Shown: positions 30,985-40,239 of the stretch, in pieces | How the letters are laid out: each line of letters starts with the position of its first letter | Position numbering within the stretch: the stretch's first letter is position 1 | Assembly (NCBI GenBank): GCA_001567185.1 | Contig: LNFR01000043.1 | Location: 1-47,229, forward strand | Reading direction: 5' to 3' | DNA: 47,229 bases | DNA from: Bacteroidetes bacterium OLB12 | GTDB taxonomy: Bacteria; Bacteroidota; Bacteroidia; Cytophagales; Cyclobacteriaceae | Made by a program: the position numbers and the translations under genes | Notes under the pieces: model-generated | Told to the model about the DNA's origin: nothing | What the model saw: only the letters and a program-made list of their open reading frames with translations | The model's database searches: none

Positions 30985-32316
30985 ATGTTCGATAGTTTAA
31001 GCCTGAAGCTGGAAAAGGCCTTTCAAACCCTGAAGGGCCAGGGAAGAATCACCGAAATTAACATTGCCACCACGGTAAAAGAAATCCGCAAAGCGCTGAT
31101 TGATGCGGACGTTAACTATAAAGTAGCCAAAGAGGTAACGGACGAAATTCGCGAAAAGGCACTGGGCCAAAATGTGCTCACTTCCATTTCGCCCGGGCAG
31201 TTGCTTACCAAAATCACCAACGATGAGCTTACCCTGCTGATGGGTGGCGAAAGCGAAGACATTAAACTTGACGGCAACCCGGCCATTATCCTGATTGCCG
31301 GTTTGCAGGGTTCGGGTAAAACAACTTTCTCCGGCAAGCTGGCCAGCTACCTGAAGCGGCAAGGGCGCCAGGTTTTATTAACAGCCTGCGATATCTACCG
31401 TCCGGCTGCGATTGACCAGTTAAAAGTGTTGGGTGAACAAATTGGTGTAGAGGTTTATGCCGAGCCCGAAAACAAAGACGCAGTTAAAATCGCGAGAGCT
31501 GCGCTAGAACACGCGAAGAAAAATAATCATCGCATCGTCATTGTCGATACAGCCGGCCGCCTGGCGGTGGACGAAGAGATGATGAATGAGATCGCGAAAT
31601 TGAAAGAAGCGCTGAAGCCTTCTGAAACATTGTTTGTGGTAGATGCCATGACCGGTCAGGATGCAGTGAATACCGCAAAAGCATTTAACGACCGCCTTGA
31701 TTTTAACGGGGTGGTGCTTACCAAAATGGATGGCGATACCCGCGGGGGTGCCGCACTTTCCATTCGCAAGGTGGTGGAAAAGCCAATCAAGTTCATCAGC
31801 TCGGGCGAAAAGATGGAAGCCATTGATCGCTTCTATCCCGATCGGATGGCCAGCCGGATTTTGGGCATGGGCGATGTGGTGAGTTTGGTGGAGAAGGCCC
31901 AGCAAACTTTTGATGAAGAAGAAGCGCGCAGGCTCAATGCCAAAATGCGCAAGAACCAGTTCGACTTTAATGATTTTCTTTCGCAACTGGAGCAGATTAA
32001 GAAGATGGGTAACATGAAAGACCTCTTGGGCATGATACCCGGCATGGGCAAAGCGATGAAAGACGTAGATATTGACGACAATTCGTTTAAACCCATTGAA
32101 GCCATTATCCGCTCTATGACGATGGACGAACGGCAGAATCCGGATAAGCTCAACCTTAGCCGGAAAAACCGAATTGCCAAAGGTAGTGGCACGAGCGTGC
32201 AGCAGGTAAATCAATTGCTAAAGCAATTTGAAGGCATGCGCAAGATGATGAAGACGATGAACAAAATGGGCGGTGGCAAACGGGCATTGAGCGCCCTCAA
32301 TCCATTTGGAAGATAG
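30985..32316 (+). CDS. ffh: Signal recognition particle protein Ffh
   Basis: A 443-residue SRP54 homologue, the GTPase that with 4.5S RNA targets nascent membrane proteins. N domain 1-90, G domain with P-loop GLQGSGKTT (106-114), DTAGR, and TKMDGDTRGG, then the methionine-rich M domain from about 300 (GMIPGMGKAMKD, MRKMMKTMNKMGG). Complete and intact. It ends 50 bp before the methyltransferase. Confidence 0.98.
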   Translation: MFDSLSLKLEKAFQTLKGQGRITEINIATTVKEIRKALIDADVNYKVAKEVTDEIREKALGQNVLTSISPGQLLTKITNDELTLLMGGESEDIKLDGNPAIILIAGLQGSGKTTFSGKLASYLKRQGRQVLLTACDIYRPAAIDQLKVLGEQIGVEVYAEPENKDAVKIARAALEHAKKNNHRIVIVDTAGRLAVDEEMMNEIAKLKEALKPSETLFVVDAMTGQDAVNTAKAFNDRLDFNGVVLTKMDGDTRGGAALSIRKVVEKPIKFISSGEKMEAIDRFYPDRMASRILGMGDVVSLVEKAQQTFDEEEARRLNAKMRKNQFDFNDFLSQLEQIKKMGNMKDLLGMIPGMGKAMKDVDIDDNSFKPIEAIIRSMTMDERQNPDKLNLSRKNRIAKGSGTSVQQVNQLLKQFEGMRKMMKTMNKMGGGKRALSALNPFGR

Positions 32317-32365
32317 GTTCGCCACCCTCCTATTTGCGTTTTATATTTTACCAAAAACGAGCGCT

Positions 32366-32981
32366 ATGAAAACAACCATTATCATTCTTGGGCTTTTCAT
32401 TTCGGTTCACGCATTTGCACAAAATGCAGCGTTGGACGAGCGGGTTGAAAAATTCCTGAAGGAGCACCGGGGCGAATGGCGCGACATGAACGTGCCGTAT
32501 GAAGATGGAAAGATTCTTCACGATCTGATCATTAAAAACAAATACACCGCAGCTCTGGAAATCGGAACCTCTACCGGCCATTCTACCATCTGGCTGGCCT
32601 GGGCCATGAGTAAAACCGGTGGCAAAGTGATTACCCTCGAATTAAACGAGCGCAGGCACAAACAAGCCCTGCAAAATCTTAAAGAAGCCGGACTTTCAGA
32701 ATACGTGGATGCCCGCCTGGGCAATGCCCACGACCTGGTTAAACAATTGCCGGGGCCTTTTGATTTTGTATTTTCCGATGCCGACAAAGATTGGTATAAA
32801 CAATACTTCATCGACCTGGAGAACAAACTAAAAGCAGGCGGTTGCTTTACCACCCACAACGTGGCCGATGGCCAGGCCGATAGCGAGTTTATGAACTATG
32901 TAAAAAATCATAACGCAGTTTACCACCACCATCGATCGTACCAGCCGGGCCGGTATCATGATCAGCTACAAAAAGAAATAA
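32366..32981 (+). CDS. O-methyltransferase, class I, with signal-like N-terminus (one frameshift)
   Basis: SAM-dependent methyltransferase of the catechol/caffeoyl-CoA type: YTAALEIGTSTGHSTIWLA (motif I), VITLELNERR, DFVFSDADKDWY, HNVADGQAD. The ATG at 32366 gives a signal-peptide-like leader ending VHAFAQ, odd for an enzyme needing cytoplasmic SAM. The frame breaks near 32919-32921 (one T extra in TTT); removing it restores TTTIDRTSRAGIMISYKKK and a stop at 32979-32981, the family's normal end. Without this correction it appears fused to the next gene. Confidence 0.82.
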
Positions 32982-32995
32982 CTGAAATACACTCC

Positions 32996-33541
32996 ATGAA
33001 GCTTACGGCACGCAACACCCACCGCGACATCGCTTATTTTTATTTAGGACTCATCATCGCTTTTTCTATTTCAGGGATTTTTCTGAACCACCGCCAGGTG
33101 TGGCACCCCAGAAGATACTCCTACAACGTGCAGGAAATTCAATGGAAGCAAAACGTGGTAAAAGATTCTGTGAATGAAAAATTTATTGCAGCCTTTGCTG
33201 CAGAATATCAAATTGATGATCAGCTCAGGCGGTTTTCGGTAGATGGTAACAATCTCCGCATCTCGTATGTAAACAATGATGTGCAGGTTGACCTGGCAAC
33301 CGGAAAAGGAAAAATTGAAACCTATCGCACCACGCCCATCCTGGGCCAGATGACGAAGCTGCACGTAGATACCAGCAAATGGTGGATTTATTATTCCGAC
33401 ATTTTTGGTGCAGCCATGCTTGTAATTGCAATTACAGGAATGTTCATTCAAAAAGGCGCAAACAGTTTTTGGAGCCGTGGCTGGAAATTAGCGTTGGCCG
33501 GAATCATCTTTCCATTAATCTTTTTATTCCTGTTATCTTAA
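32996..33541 (+). CDS. PepSY-associated membrane protein
   Basis: A 181-residue protein starting MKLTARNTHRDIAYFYLGL. First helix about 12-30 followed by SGIFLNHR, a periplasmic PepSY-like region, then helices near 136-156 and 164-181. Such proteins sit beside respiratory or iron-related genes; function uncertain. It starts 14 bp after the methyltransferase's restored stop and ends 4 bp before the Crp-family gene, so the three may be co-transcribed. Confidence 0.8.
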   Translation: MKLTARNTHRDIAYFYLGLIIAFSISGIFLNHRQVWHPRRYSYNVQEIQWKQNVVKDSVNEKFIAAFAAEYQIDDQLRRFSVDGNNLRISYVNNDVQVDLATGKGKIETYRTTPILGQMTKLHVDTSKWWIYYSDIFGAAMLVIAITGMFIQKGANSFWSRGWKLALAGIIFPLIFLFLLS

Positions 33542-33545
33542 GCCC

Positions 33546-34139
33546 ATGTTTCAAAGTTTACTCAAAGAGGAAGTTTCACAATTCGGGCAACTAAAGAAGT
33601 TTCCGGCAGGATCCACCATCTTACAGGAAGACAGTTACATCAAAGCTATTCCGCTGGTTTTGAAAGGCAGCCTGAAAGTGATTCGAACTGATCCACAGGG
33701 GCATGAAATATTACTCTATTACATCACACCTGGCGAAAGCTGCATTATGTCTTTTTTGGGCGGCATCCATAACGAAACCAGCAAAGTGAAAGCCATTGTA
33801 GAAGAAGATGCAGACATCCTTTTCATTCCTGTTGATAAGGCCAGCGAGTGGGTAAAGAAATTTCCGGAGTGGTCGGATTTTATATTTAAACTTTACCATA
33901 AACGCTTTGAAGAACTGCTTACCGCGGTTAATGCCATTGCTTTTCAAAAATTAGATGCCCGCTTATTGCAGTTACTCCGGCAAAAAGCCGACCTCTACAA
34001 AAGCAAAGATGTTTCCATTACCCATCAGCAATTAGCAGATGAATTGGGCACCGCCCGGGAAGCAGTTTCGCGCGTTATCAAGCAAATGGAAAACGAGGGA
34101 CTCGTAAAACTTGCCCGAAATAAAATTTCGCTTATGTGA
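33546..34139 (+). CDS. Crp/Fnr-family regulator
   Basis: A 197-residue regulator with an N-terminal nucleotide-binding-type barrel (about 5-120), a dimer helix, and a winged helix (ITHQQLADELGTAREAVSRVIKQ). The recognition helix has Arg171, Glu172 and Arg176, the residues that in E. coli CRP read TGTGA; Ser175 matches FNR. No N-terminal Cys cluster, so it is not an iron-sulfur FNR. A perfect TGTGA-N6-TCACA site overlaps its stop codon, in front of the next operon. Confidence 0.93.
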   Translation: MFQSLLKEEVSQFGQLKKFPAGSTILQEDSYIKAIPLVLKGSLKVIRTDPQGHEILLYYITPGESCIMSFLGGIHNETSKVKAIVEEDADILFIPVDKASEWVKKFPEWSDFIFKLYHKRFEELLTAVNAIAFQKLDARLLQLLRQKADLYKSKDVSITHQQLADELGTAREAVSRVIKQMENEGLVKLARNKISLM

Positions 34140-34179
34140 CTGTAGTCACAAAGCCGGAAAATACGGCCCGTTACCTTTG
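34135..34179 (+). promoter_or_regulatory. Crp-type operator and -7 box
   Basis: Perfect palindrome TGTGACTGTAGTCACA (34135-34150) and -7 box TACCTTTG (34172-34179). If the box's G is near -4, the palindrome centre is close to -41, the class II activator position. It serves the DUF6132-rhodanese-OsmC-thioredoxin operon and is probably bound by the regulator encoded just upstream. Confidence 0.75.
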
Positions 34180-34201
34180 TACTAAATAAATGCAAAGCGT
34201 A

Positions 34202-34402
34202 ATGAATCTCCTCAAAAAATACTGGCTTACCCTTGTTGGTGTTTGCATTGGCGTTGGTGCTGGTTATCTCTATTGGCAACAAATAGGTTGTATTTCCGGC
34301 TCCTGCCCCATCACCTCCAGCCCGGTCAATTCCTCGCTGTACGGGGCGCTGATGGGTGGGCTCGTAGTAAACATGTTTAAAAAAGAAAAATCAAACGCAT
34401 AA
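34202..34402 (+). CDS. DUF6132 family small membrane protein
   Basis: 66 residues from the ATG at 34202 (an ATG at 34190 would leave almost no leader). Pattern GVGAGYLYWQQIGCISGSCPITSSPV is typical of DUF6132, with two membrane helices and two conserved cysteines between them. Often found with rhodaneses and Crp regulators in Bacteroidota; function unknown. First gene of the Crp-controlled operon. Confidence 0.85.
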   Translation: MNLLKKYWLTLVGVCIGVGAGYLYWQQIGCISGSCPITSSPVNSSLYGALMGGLVVNMFKKEKSNA

Positions 34403-34407
34403 AAAGT

Positions 34408-34701
34408 ATGAATCTCAAAGAATTGCTTCAGAAAAACGAAGGAACCATTGTAGATGTGCGTACACCAGGCGAATTTCAGGGTGGGCACATTTCCGGCTCG
34501 GTAAACATTCCGGTAAACGAATTATTGCAGCGGGTGTATGAACTGCAGGAGTTAAAACAACCCATCATTCTTTGTTGTGCTTCGGGCGGGCGAAGCGCCA
34601 TGGCCACCCACATGCTGCAGGAACAAAATCTTACTTGCGTAGATGCCGGAAGCTGGCTTTCGATAAACTATTTACTCTCTAAAAATGTTGAAACAATATG
34701 A
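34408..34701 (+). CDS. Rhodanese-like protein 1
   Basis: A 97-residue single-domain rhodanese: DVRTPGEFQGGHISGSVNIP and the active loop CCASGGRS with Cys57 as the likely persulfide carrier. No signal peptide. It starts 5 bp after DUF6132 and overlaps the next rhodanese by four bases. Presumed role: handling sulfane sulfur. Confidence 0.92.
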   Translation: MNLKELLQKNEGTIVDVRTPGEFQGGHISGSVNIPVNELLQRVYELQELKQPIILCCASGGRSAMATHMLQEQNLTCVDAGSWLSINYLLSKNVETI

Positions 34702-35012
34702 TTGAACTATTGAAAAATTTATTTGGACTAGGACCTAAAGTAAATTATACCGAGTTGGTTAAAAGCGGAGCGATAATTCTGGATGTACGCACCAAAGGCG
34801 AATATTCCGGAGGTCATATTAAAGGTTCCCTCAATATTCCGGTTGATTCATTAAACAGTAATACCGGCCGCCTTTCAGATAAGAACAAACCCATTATTAC
34901 ATGCTGTGCTTCGGGTATGCGCAGCGGGGCAGCCAAAGGCATTCTCAAATCAAAAGGATATACACAAGTGTATAACGGAGGTAGTTGGATTAGTCTTCAA
35001 AACAAAATATAA
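34698..35012 (+). CDS. Rhodanese-like protein 2
   Basis: A 104-residue rhodanese with DVRTKGEYSGGHIKGSLNIP and loop CCASGMRS (active Cys70). Diverged tandem duplicate of the preceding gene, differing in a longer N-terminus. Four-base overlap (ATGA) implies coupled translation. Confidence 0.92.
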   Translation: MIELLKNLFGLGPKVNYTELVKSGAIILDVRTKGEYSGGHIKGSLNIPVDSLNSNTGRLSDKNKPIITCCASGMRSGAAKGILKSKGYTQVYNGGSWISLQNKI

Positions 35013-35017
35013 TTTTT

Positions 35018-35491
35018 ATGAGCGCTCATTTTTATAATGTTTCTGTTGCCTGGAACAAAGACCGTAAAGGCATTATGTGTTCGCCCGAGTTAGATACTCC
35101 GGCTCAAAATTCAGGTTGTATTGAGGTAGCAACACCTCCTGAGTTTCCCAAGGGAATACCAGGCATCTGGTCGCCCGAGCATTTGTTTACTGCGGCTGTT
35201 AACAGCTGCTTAATGACAACCTTTCTGGCCATTGCAGAAAACTCCAGGTTAGACTTTACTGCATTTTCTTCCAACGCAAAAGGAAAATTAGAACAGGTAG
35301 AAGGCAAATACCTGATGACCGAGGTTATCCTGGAACCAAGTGTTACCATTACTGATGAAAAAGACCGCGAGCGTGCCGAGCGCATTCTTACGAAAGCCGA
35401 AGCCGCCTGTCTTATCTCCAATTCCATTAAATCGAAAGTAACGATGATCCCTAAAATCATTGTACAAACTGCTAATCCGGTTACTGTTTAA
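35018..35491 (+). CDS. OsmC/Ohr-family protein
   Basis: A 157-residue OsmC-fold protein with both redox cysteines, Cys64 (VNSCLMTT) and Cys131 (EAACLISNS). The family reduces organic hydroperoxides through a thiol cycle; in rhodanese operons relatives may act on persulfides or in thiol stress. It touches the thioredoxin gene (one-base overlap, TAATG). Confidence 0.9.
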   Translation: MSAHFYNVSVAWNKDRKGIMCSPELDTPAQNSGCIEVATPPEFPKGIPGIWSPEHLFTAAVNSCLMTTFLAIAENSRLDFTAFSSNAKGKLEQVEGKYLMTEVILEPSVTITDEKDRERAERILTKAEAACLISNSIKSKVTMIPKIIVQTANPVTV

Positions 35492-35793
35492 TGGCTACAG
35501 GAAGCTTTTCAGAAATTATTAACAATACAGTACCTACATTGGTAGACTTTTCGGCTGAATGGTGTGGGCCATGTAAAATGATGGCCCCAATTCTGGAAGA
35601 CCTGAAAAAAAAGATGGGCGACAAAGTCCGGATTGTTAAAATCGATGTAGATAAAAACCCATCCTTAGCCCAGGCCTTTCAGGTGCAAGGGGTACCCACG
35701 CTGATTATTTTTAAGAACGGAGAGGTGCGCTGGCGCCAGTCGGGTGTAGTACAATCCGAATACCTGAAACGCCAACTGGAGTCATTGTCATAG
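35491..35793 (+). CDS. Thioredoxin
   Basis: A 100-residue cytoplasmic thioredoxin with WCGPCKMM (Cys25, Cys28) and the cis-Pro GVPTLIIF. Last gene of the operon; probably the reductant for the OsmC and rhodanese proteins (inference). Confidence 0.95.
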   Translation: MATGSFSEIINNTVPTLVDFSAEWCGPCKMMAPILEDLKKKMGDKVRIVKIDVDKNPSLAQAFQVQGVPTLIIFKNGEVRWRQSGVVQSEYLKRQLESLS

Positions 35794-35813
35794 CCCTTCA
35801 TTTTTTTTACAAC

Positions 35814-35830
35814 CCGAATATCAAATTCGG
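35814..35830. terminator. Hairpin after the thioredoxin operon
   Basis: CCGAAT-ATCAA-ATTCGG at 35814-35830, 20 bp after the thioredoxin stop. No T-run follows, so it is only a possible terminator. Confidence 0.35.
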
Positions 35831-35885
35831 TTGCCGGTCGAAAACAAAATGGGAACCAGGTCGTTATAGATCACGTTTACAACAG

Positions 35886-35912
35886 TATATTTGACTATTC
35901 CTATTAGTCAAA
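35886..35912 (+). promoter_or_regulatory. -7 box with overlapping inverted repeat
   Basis: TATATTTG (35886-35893, perfect TAnnTTTG) runs into a perfect repeat TTTGACTA-N7-TAGTCAAA (35890-35912). A protein bound there would cover the transcription start of the DUF2911 gene, as a repressor would; a hairpin at the 5' end of the mRNA is the alternative. Confidence 0.5.
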
Positions 35913-35944
35913 ACTTGTTAATAATTTCTTAAAACCATTACAAC

Positions 35945-36454
35945 ATGAAAAAACACATCAGCATCCTTACCTTGTTTGCGGTTGCATTATCCATTGCTGC
36001 ATTCGCTCAGGACAAAAAACCAGCAAGCCCTCCTGCCAAAGCAGAAGGCACCATTGATGGAGTTAAAATTACCATCGACTACAGCCAGCCTTCTGCCAAA
36101 GGGAGAAAGATAATGGGTGGCCTTGTACCATATGGCGAAGTATGGCGCACTGGTGCCAATGCCACTACCACTATTGAATTTAGTGAGAATGTAAAGATAG
36201 AAGGCAAGGCAGTAGCCAAAGGAAAATATGGCTTGTACACCCTGCCGGGTGAAAATGAATGGGTCATCATTATCAACAAAGGTATTAAGTGGGGTGCTTT
36301 TGATTACAAGCAAGCTGACGATGTGGTACGCGTTACCGTGAAACCCGGCAAAACAGCCAGCTTTGTAGAAACCTTTAACATTGCCGTTGAAAAAGATAAA
36401 GTAGTTTTAAACTGGGAGAATACATCAGCCGCCTTTAAAATCTCAAAGGGCTAA
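35945..36454 (+). CDS. DUF2911 exported protein
   Basis: A 169-residue protein with signal peptide (ending AAFAQ). DUF2911 features: ITIDYSQPSAKGRKIMGGLVPYGEVWRTGAN-like start, KYGLYTLPGENEW, WGAFDY. Beta-sandwich prediction, function unknown, common in Bacteroidota. Followed by a strong terminator, so it is a single-gene unit. Confidence 0.9.
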   Translation: MKKHISILTLFAVALSIAAFAQDKKPASPPAKAEGTIDGVKITIDYSQPSAKGRKIMGGLVPYGEVWRTGANATTTIEFSENVKIEGKAVAKGKYGLYTLPGENEWVIIINKGIKWGAFDYKQADDVVRVTVKPGKTASFVETFNIAVEKDKVVLNWENTSAAFKISKG

Positions 36455-36475
36455 ACTTCCATTGTATTAAGAAAT

Positions 36476-36504
36476 AAAAAAACCCTGGCGTTCAGGGTTT
36501 TTTT
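36476..36504. terminator. Rho-independent terminator
   Basis: A-run, CCCTG-GCGTT-CAGGG, then seven T; with the flanking A and T runs the stem extends further and works in both directions. Confidence 0.85.
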
Positions 36505-36546
36505 ATTTAACGGAATTGCGGTAGCTTGAATATACTTATTCAAAAC

Positions 36547-36972
36547 ATGCTAACACTGGGCCGTTCCGATCGGGTAGATTTACCCAACTGGGGTTGTACG
36601 ACATACATGCAAAAATTGACACCGGTGCATATACCTGCAGCCTGCATTGCTCGCGGGTAGAAATCATTGATGGCAACCTGGAGTTTGTGCTGTTGGACGA
36701 AGAGCATCCGGAGTTTACCGGGATGAAATTTGTGTTTAAAAAAATTCAAACAGCGCGAAATCAAAAAATTCTTTTGGCGAAGCTGAACTGCGTTATGTAA
36801 TTAAAACCACCATTAGAATTTATCATCATTTAATCCGGGCCGAATTTTCGTTAAGCAACCGGGGCAACCTGAAGTTCCCGGTATTATTGGGTCGCAAAAT
36901 TCTGCGCAACCGTTTTTTGATTGACGTCACTAAAAAGATTTATCTTACCAACATAAAACCCAGGGTATATGA
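36547..36972 (+). CDS. Retropepsin-like zinc protease of the RimK cluster (several frameshifts)
   Basis: Reading across frames gives [32 protein letters not shown] … [25 protein letters not shown] … [23 protein letters not shown], the pattern of the RimB-like ATP-dependent zinc protease family (aspartic-protease-like AKIDTGA motif). Four breaks, all in homopolymers: CCC 36583-36585 (one short), A7 36738-36744 and A6 36763-36768 (one extra each), A5 36932-36936 (one short). With these corrected the stop is the TGA of an ATGA overlap with rimK. Confidence 0.75.
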
Positions 36973-37879
36973 ATATTGCCATACTTTCCAGAGACCCAAA
37001 GCTGTATTCTACCAGGCGATTGAAGGAAGCAGGTGAAAAGCGTGGACACAAGGTAGAGATCATTGACCACATGAAGTGTGTGTTACTGATTGAAAAGAAA
37101 AACCCGATGGTGTGGTACAATGGTAAACGCCTGGATTACTTCGATGCCATCATTCCCCGCATCGGAGCCTCGGTAACCTTTTATGGTGCAGCCGTGGTGC
37201 GCCAGTTTGAAATGATGAAAGTTTTTACAGCCATAGAATCGCAGGCGCTGATCCGCTCGCGCGATAAACTGCGCAGTTTACAAATACTTTCACGTGCCGG
37301 TTTAGGGTTGCCAAAAACTATCTTCATGGATTATTCCCGCGACACCGAAGGCGTTATTGAAGCAGTAGGTGGAGCACCTGTAGTAATTAAATTATTGGAA
37401 GGCACACAGGGGTTGGGTGTTGTATTGGCTGAGAATAAAAAAGCGGCACAGTCTGTAATTGAAGCCTTTCATGGTGTGAAGACAAGAATTATTGTTCAGG
37501 AATTTATTAAAGAAGCCAAGGGTTCTGACATTCGTGCGTTTGTTGTAAATGGCGAAATAGTGGGTGCCATGAAACGCCAGGCTACACGAGAAGGTGAATT
37601 TCGTTCAAACCTGCATCGCGGAGGTGTTGCAACAGTGGTAGAACTTGACCGACACGAAAAACATGCAGCTATAGAAGCCGCAAAAAAATGGGACTTGGTG
37701 TGGCCGGTGTTGATTTATTACCTTCCAAACGAGGGCCACTTATTATTGAAGTGAACTCCTCACCCGGACTGGAAGGGATTGAGGGTGCAACTAAAGTGGA
37801 CATTGCCGGAAAAATTTATCAGTACCTGGAAAAACATGCCGGGAAAAAGAAAATACAAAAGGATAAGATTAATGCATGA
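36969..37879 (+). CDS. rimK: RimK-like ATP-grasp glutamate ligase (one frameshift)
   Basis: About 303 residues: PreATP-grasp domain ([18 protein letters not shown]), then ATP-grasp with [37 protein letters not shown], and [26 protein letters not shown]. RimK adds glutamates to ribosomal protein S6; relatives modify other acceptors. The frame breaks in seven A at 37682-37688; one more A restores [14 protein letters not shown]. It overlaps both neighbours by ATGA. Confidence 0.88.
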
Positions 37880-38847
37880 AAGAAGTAAACATAGCAAGCC
37901 AACACCTACGGCCCGGTGAGTTCAAAGAAATCATTATTAACATTGCCCGTCTCCCTTCGCGCACGCAGATTGATACACCCATCTATGCCTTTCGGGGGTT
38001 GGAGGATGGGCCGGTGCTGGCTCTTACAGCCGGTATGCATGGCGATGAAATAAACGGCATGGAGATCGTGCGAAGAATTTTAGATCTTGGTTACAATCGC
38101 GTGAAGCGCGGCACAGTAATCTGTATGCCAATTATCAACATCTACGGTTTTTTAAATTACTCGCGCGAGGTACCCGATGGCAAAGATGTTAACCGCTCCT
38201 TTCCGGGAAGTAAAAATGGATCACTTGCTTCACGTGTTGCCTATCACATCACGCACGATATTATTCCTTACATCAATTATGGCATCGACTTTCATACGGG
38301 AGGTGCCATGCGCACCAACTACCCGCAAATACGTTGTGTAATGGCCGATGAAAAAAACGTGGAGCTTGCCAATGCATTTCATGCACCCTTCACGATCGAT
38401 TCTCCATTCCGCCCACACTCCATTCGCCAGCAGGCCGCCAAGTTGGGCAAGAATATAATTGTGTATGAAGGTGGTGAATCGCTGCGCTTCGATCAGCAAG
38501 CCATTGAAGATGGTATTGCCGGTACGTTGCGGTTAATGAAACATCTAAACATGATTGACAGTGCCCCCGCCCCTAAAGAGGCTAATAAAATCATCTGGCA
38601 CTCCTCGTGGGCACGCGCACAACATGCCGGTTTATTTCAATCCACTATAAAAAGTGGCGACCTGGTAAACAAAGGACAAACCGTGGGCACCATTACCGAT
38701 CCGTTTGGCGAGTTTAAGGAAACTGTTAAGTCGCCTTCAACCGGTTATGTGGTGGGTTTAAACAATCACCCCGTTGTAAACGCGGGCGATGCTTTACTGC
38801 ACATTGGTATGGACAACTATTGTAAGATTGATGGTGGAGAGGAGTAA
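37876..38847 (+). CDS. Succinylglutamate desuccinylase/aspartoacylase-like deacylase
   Basis: A 323-residue zinc hydrolase. Metal ligands His55 and Glu58 (GMHGDE) and His140 (DFHTGG), with DVNRSFPG (104-111) for substrate binding, and a C-terminal lipoyl-like barrel ([12 protein letters not shown] … [10 protein letters not shown]). The family removes acyl or amino-acid groups from amides. Coupled by ATGA to rimK, so it probably processes what RimK makes. Confidence 0.9.
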   Translation: MKEVNIASQHLRPGEFKEIIINIARLPSRTQIDTPIYAFRGLEDGPVLALTAGMHGDEINGMEIVRRILDLGYNRVKRGTVICMPIINIYGFLNYSREVPDGKDVNRSFPGSKNGSLASRVAYHITHDIIPYINYGIDFHTGGAMRTNYPQIRCVMADEKNVELANAFHAPFTIDSPFRPHSIRQQAAKLGKNIIVYEGGESLRFDQQAIEDGIAGTLRLMKHLNMIDSAPAPKEANKIIWHSSWARAQHAGLFQSTIKSGDLVNKGQTVGTITDPFGEFKETVKSPSTGYVVGLNNHPVVNAGDALLHIGMDNYCKIDGGEE

Positions 38848-38858
38848 TTGGTGATTGA

Positions 38859-39095
38859 CTACTGATCGATGGTTGTTCGTGTGCGAAAGTAATTACGAAT
38901 AAGCTTGGCTGTCTGAATGGTGGACAAAATCATCAATGCTAATATGATTACAGACACGTTGGGGAAGAACGGAATTGCAAAAAGATCAGTAGTCGCAATA
39001 ACTAAAAGTCCATTTCCGATCAACCATCCTATTGAAAAAATTGCCACCACCTTTAAGGAAGGGTTTGTGTACCATAAAACACGTTGTTTTCTCAT
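38859..39095 (-). CDS. Small two-helix membrane protein
   Basis: A 78-residue ORF with helices at about 15-35 and 41-60 and basic ends (MRKQR, RNYFRTRT). No family recognised and no clear -7 box, but composition is typical of a membrane protein and nothing else occupies the region. Confidence 0.5.
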   Translation of the reverse strand: MRKQRVLWYTNPSLKVVAIFSIGWLIGNGLLVIATTDLFAIPFFPNVSVIILALMILSTIQTAKLIRNYFRTRTTIDQ

Positions 39096-39196
39096 TCTCT
39101 ATTAATTTTGGTTGCTGTCAAGTCTTCCGACCTGGCAGCAAAACGACAACATCTAACCAGTAACCAGAAGCAAGCAACAAGTAAATGGCAACGCTG

Positions 39197-40239
39197 TTAA
39201 AAATCCGGGCACGGAATCATCAATTTATCCTTTGGCGGCTTACGCGGATTGCGGCTTGACCACGAATACACCAGGCTAAACTCGTGGGCACCACCGCTGG
39301 CCGGGCCAAGTTGCGAAATCGTATAATCGTAACTGTAACCAATGTTCATAACATCTTTAGCACCCCGCTTGGTAAAACCCAGCGACAATACCACCGATTC
39401 GTTGTTTGTAAATCCATTTACCTTCTTAAAGGGGACACCCCGATACCAGGTACCGATAATCAGAGGTTCGAACGTAAAATAAAACCCACATCCATCTGAT
39501 CAAACTCACCCTGGTGGCGGTACTGCAGGGCAGGTGCAATGCTTCGCTCGCGCGGGCGGGAATAAAAACCTTCGCCCATGGCGCCCGGTTCAAAATAAAA
39601 TTTAAAACCAGCATGGGCCGATAACTTGCGGGGCAACCGGCTCTCCTCTCCTATTAAAGATTGATTGGGCTGGGTTAAATGATGGCCCGCAAAACCTAAC
39701 CACGCGCGTTTGCTGTAAAGTAAACCACCAAACGAGAGGTCAGGAAAAAATCTACTTTCGCCTGTATTTAAGTTTTCAGCCGATGCTCCATTAATCAGAC
39801 TTCCCGTGGCCGGATCAATCTGATCGCCAAATACCAACCGGTTAAAATTGATGGAGCGATTATAAATACCTATTTGCACACCCGGCCTGAACGATAACCC
39901 CTCCACAATTCGCAAATCATAGGAATATTGAAGGGCCAGACTCATGGATTGCAATCCAAAAATTCCTTCCCGGTCGCGGGTTAACAAAACACCTACACCA
40001 CTATTTTTATCTTCAATATACGTATCGTAAAATGCAGAAACGGTGTTGAAGTTGGCATCAATAGCCGGCCATTGGTTGCGGTAGTTTATACCAATACGAT
40101 TTTGGCCGGTTGCACCTGCAAAGGCAGGATTAAGATAAAGTGGCGCGGCATAAAACTGCGAGTACTGCGGGTCTTGTGCAGTTACCGACTCCACCACCAA
40201 CAGCATACAGGAACAAACAAGAAGTAATACGCGATGCAT
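39197..40239 (-). CDS. PorP/SprF-family outer-membrane protein (one frameshift)
   Basis: About 346 residues from the ATG at 40239, with signal peptide ending VTAQ and DPQYSQFYAAPLYLNPAFAGA, the PorP/SprF signature; further strands run to DYTISQLGPASGGAHEFSLVY near the C-terminus. The frame breaks at AAAA 39481-39484 (+ strand), one base short; correction restores GFYFTFEPLIIGTWYRGVPF. These proteins help hold T9SS type B cargo at the surface; its partner is probably the divergent giant gene at 40411. Confidence 0.88.

Noticed and set aside
31504-32214. 236-residue ORF opposite ffh
   Set aside because: Shadow of the ffh coding sequence; composition rich in His and Phe and no family resemblance.
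32306-33541. Apparent fusion of an O-methyltransferase to a PepSY membrane protein
   Set aside because: Removing one T near 32919-32921 restores the methyltransferase's normal C-terminus and stop at 32981, and the PepSY protein has its own ATG at 32996.
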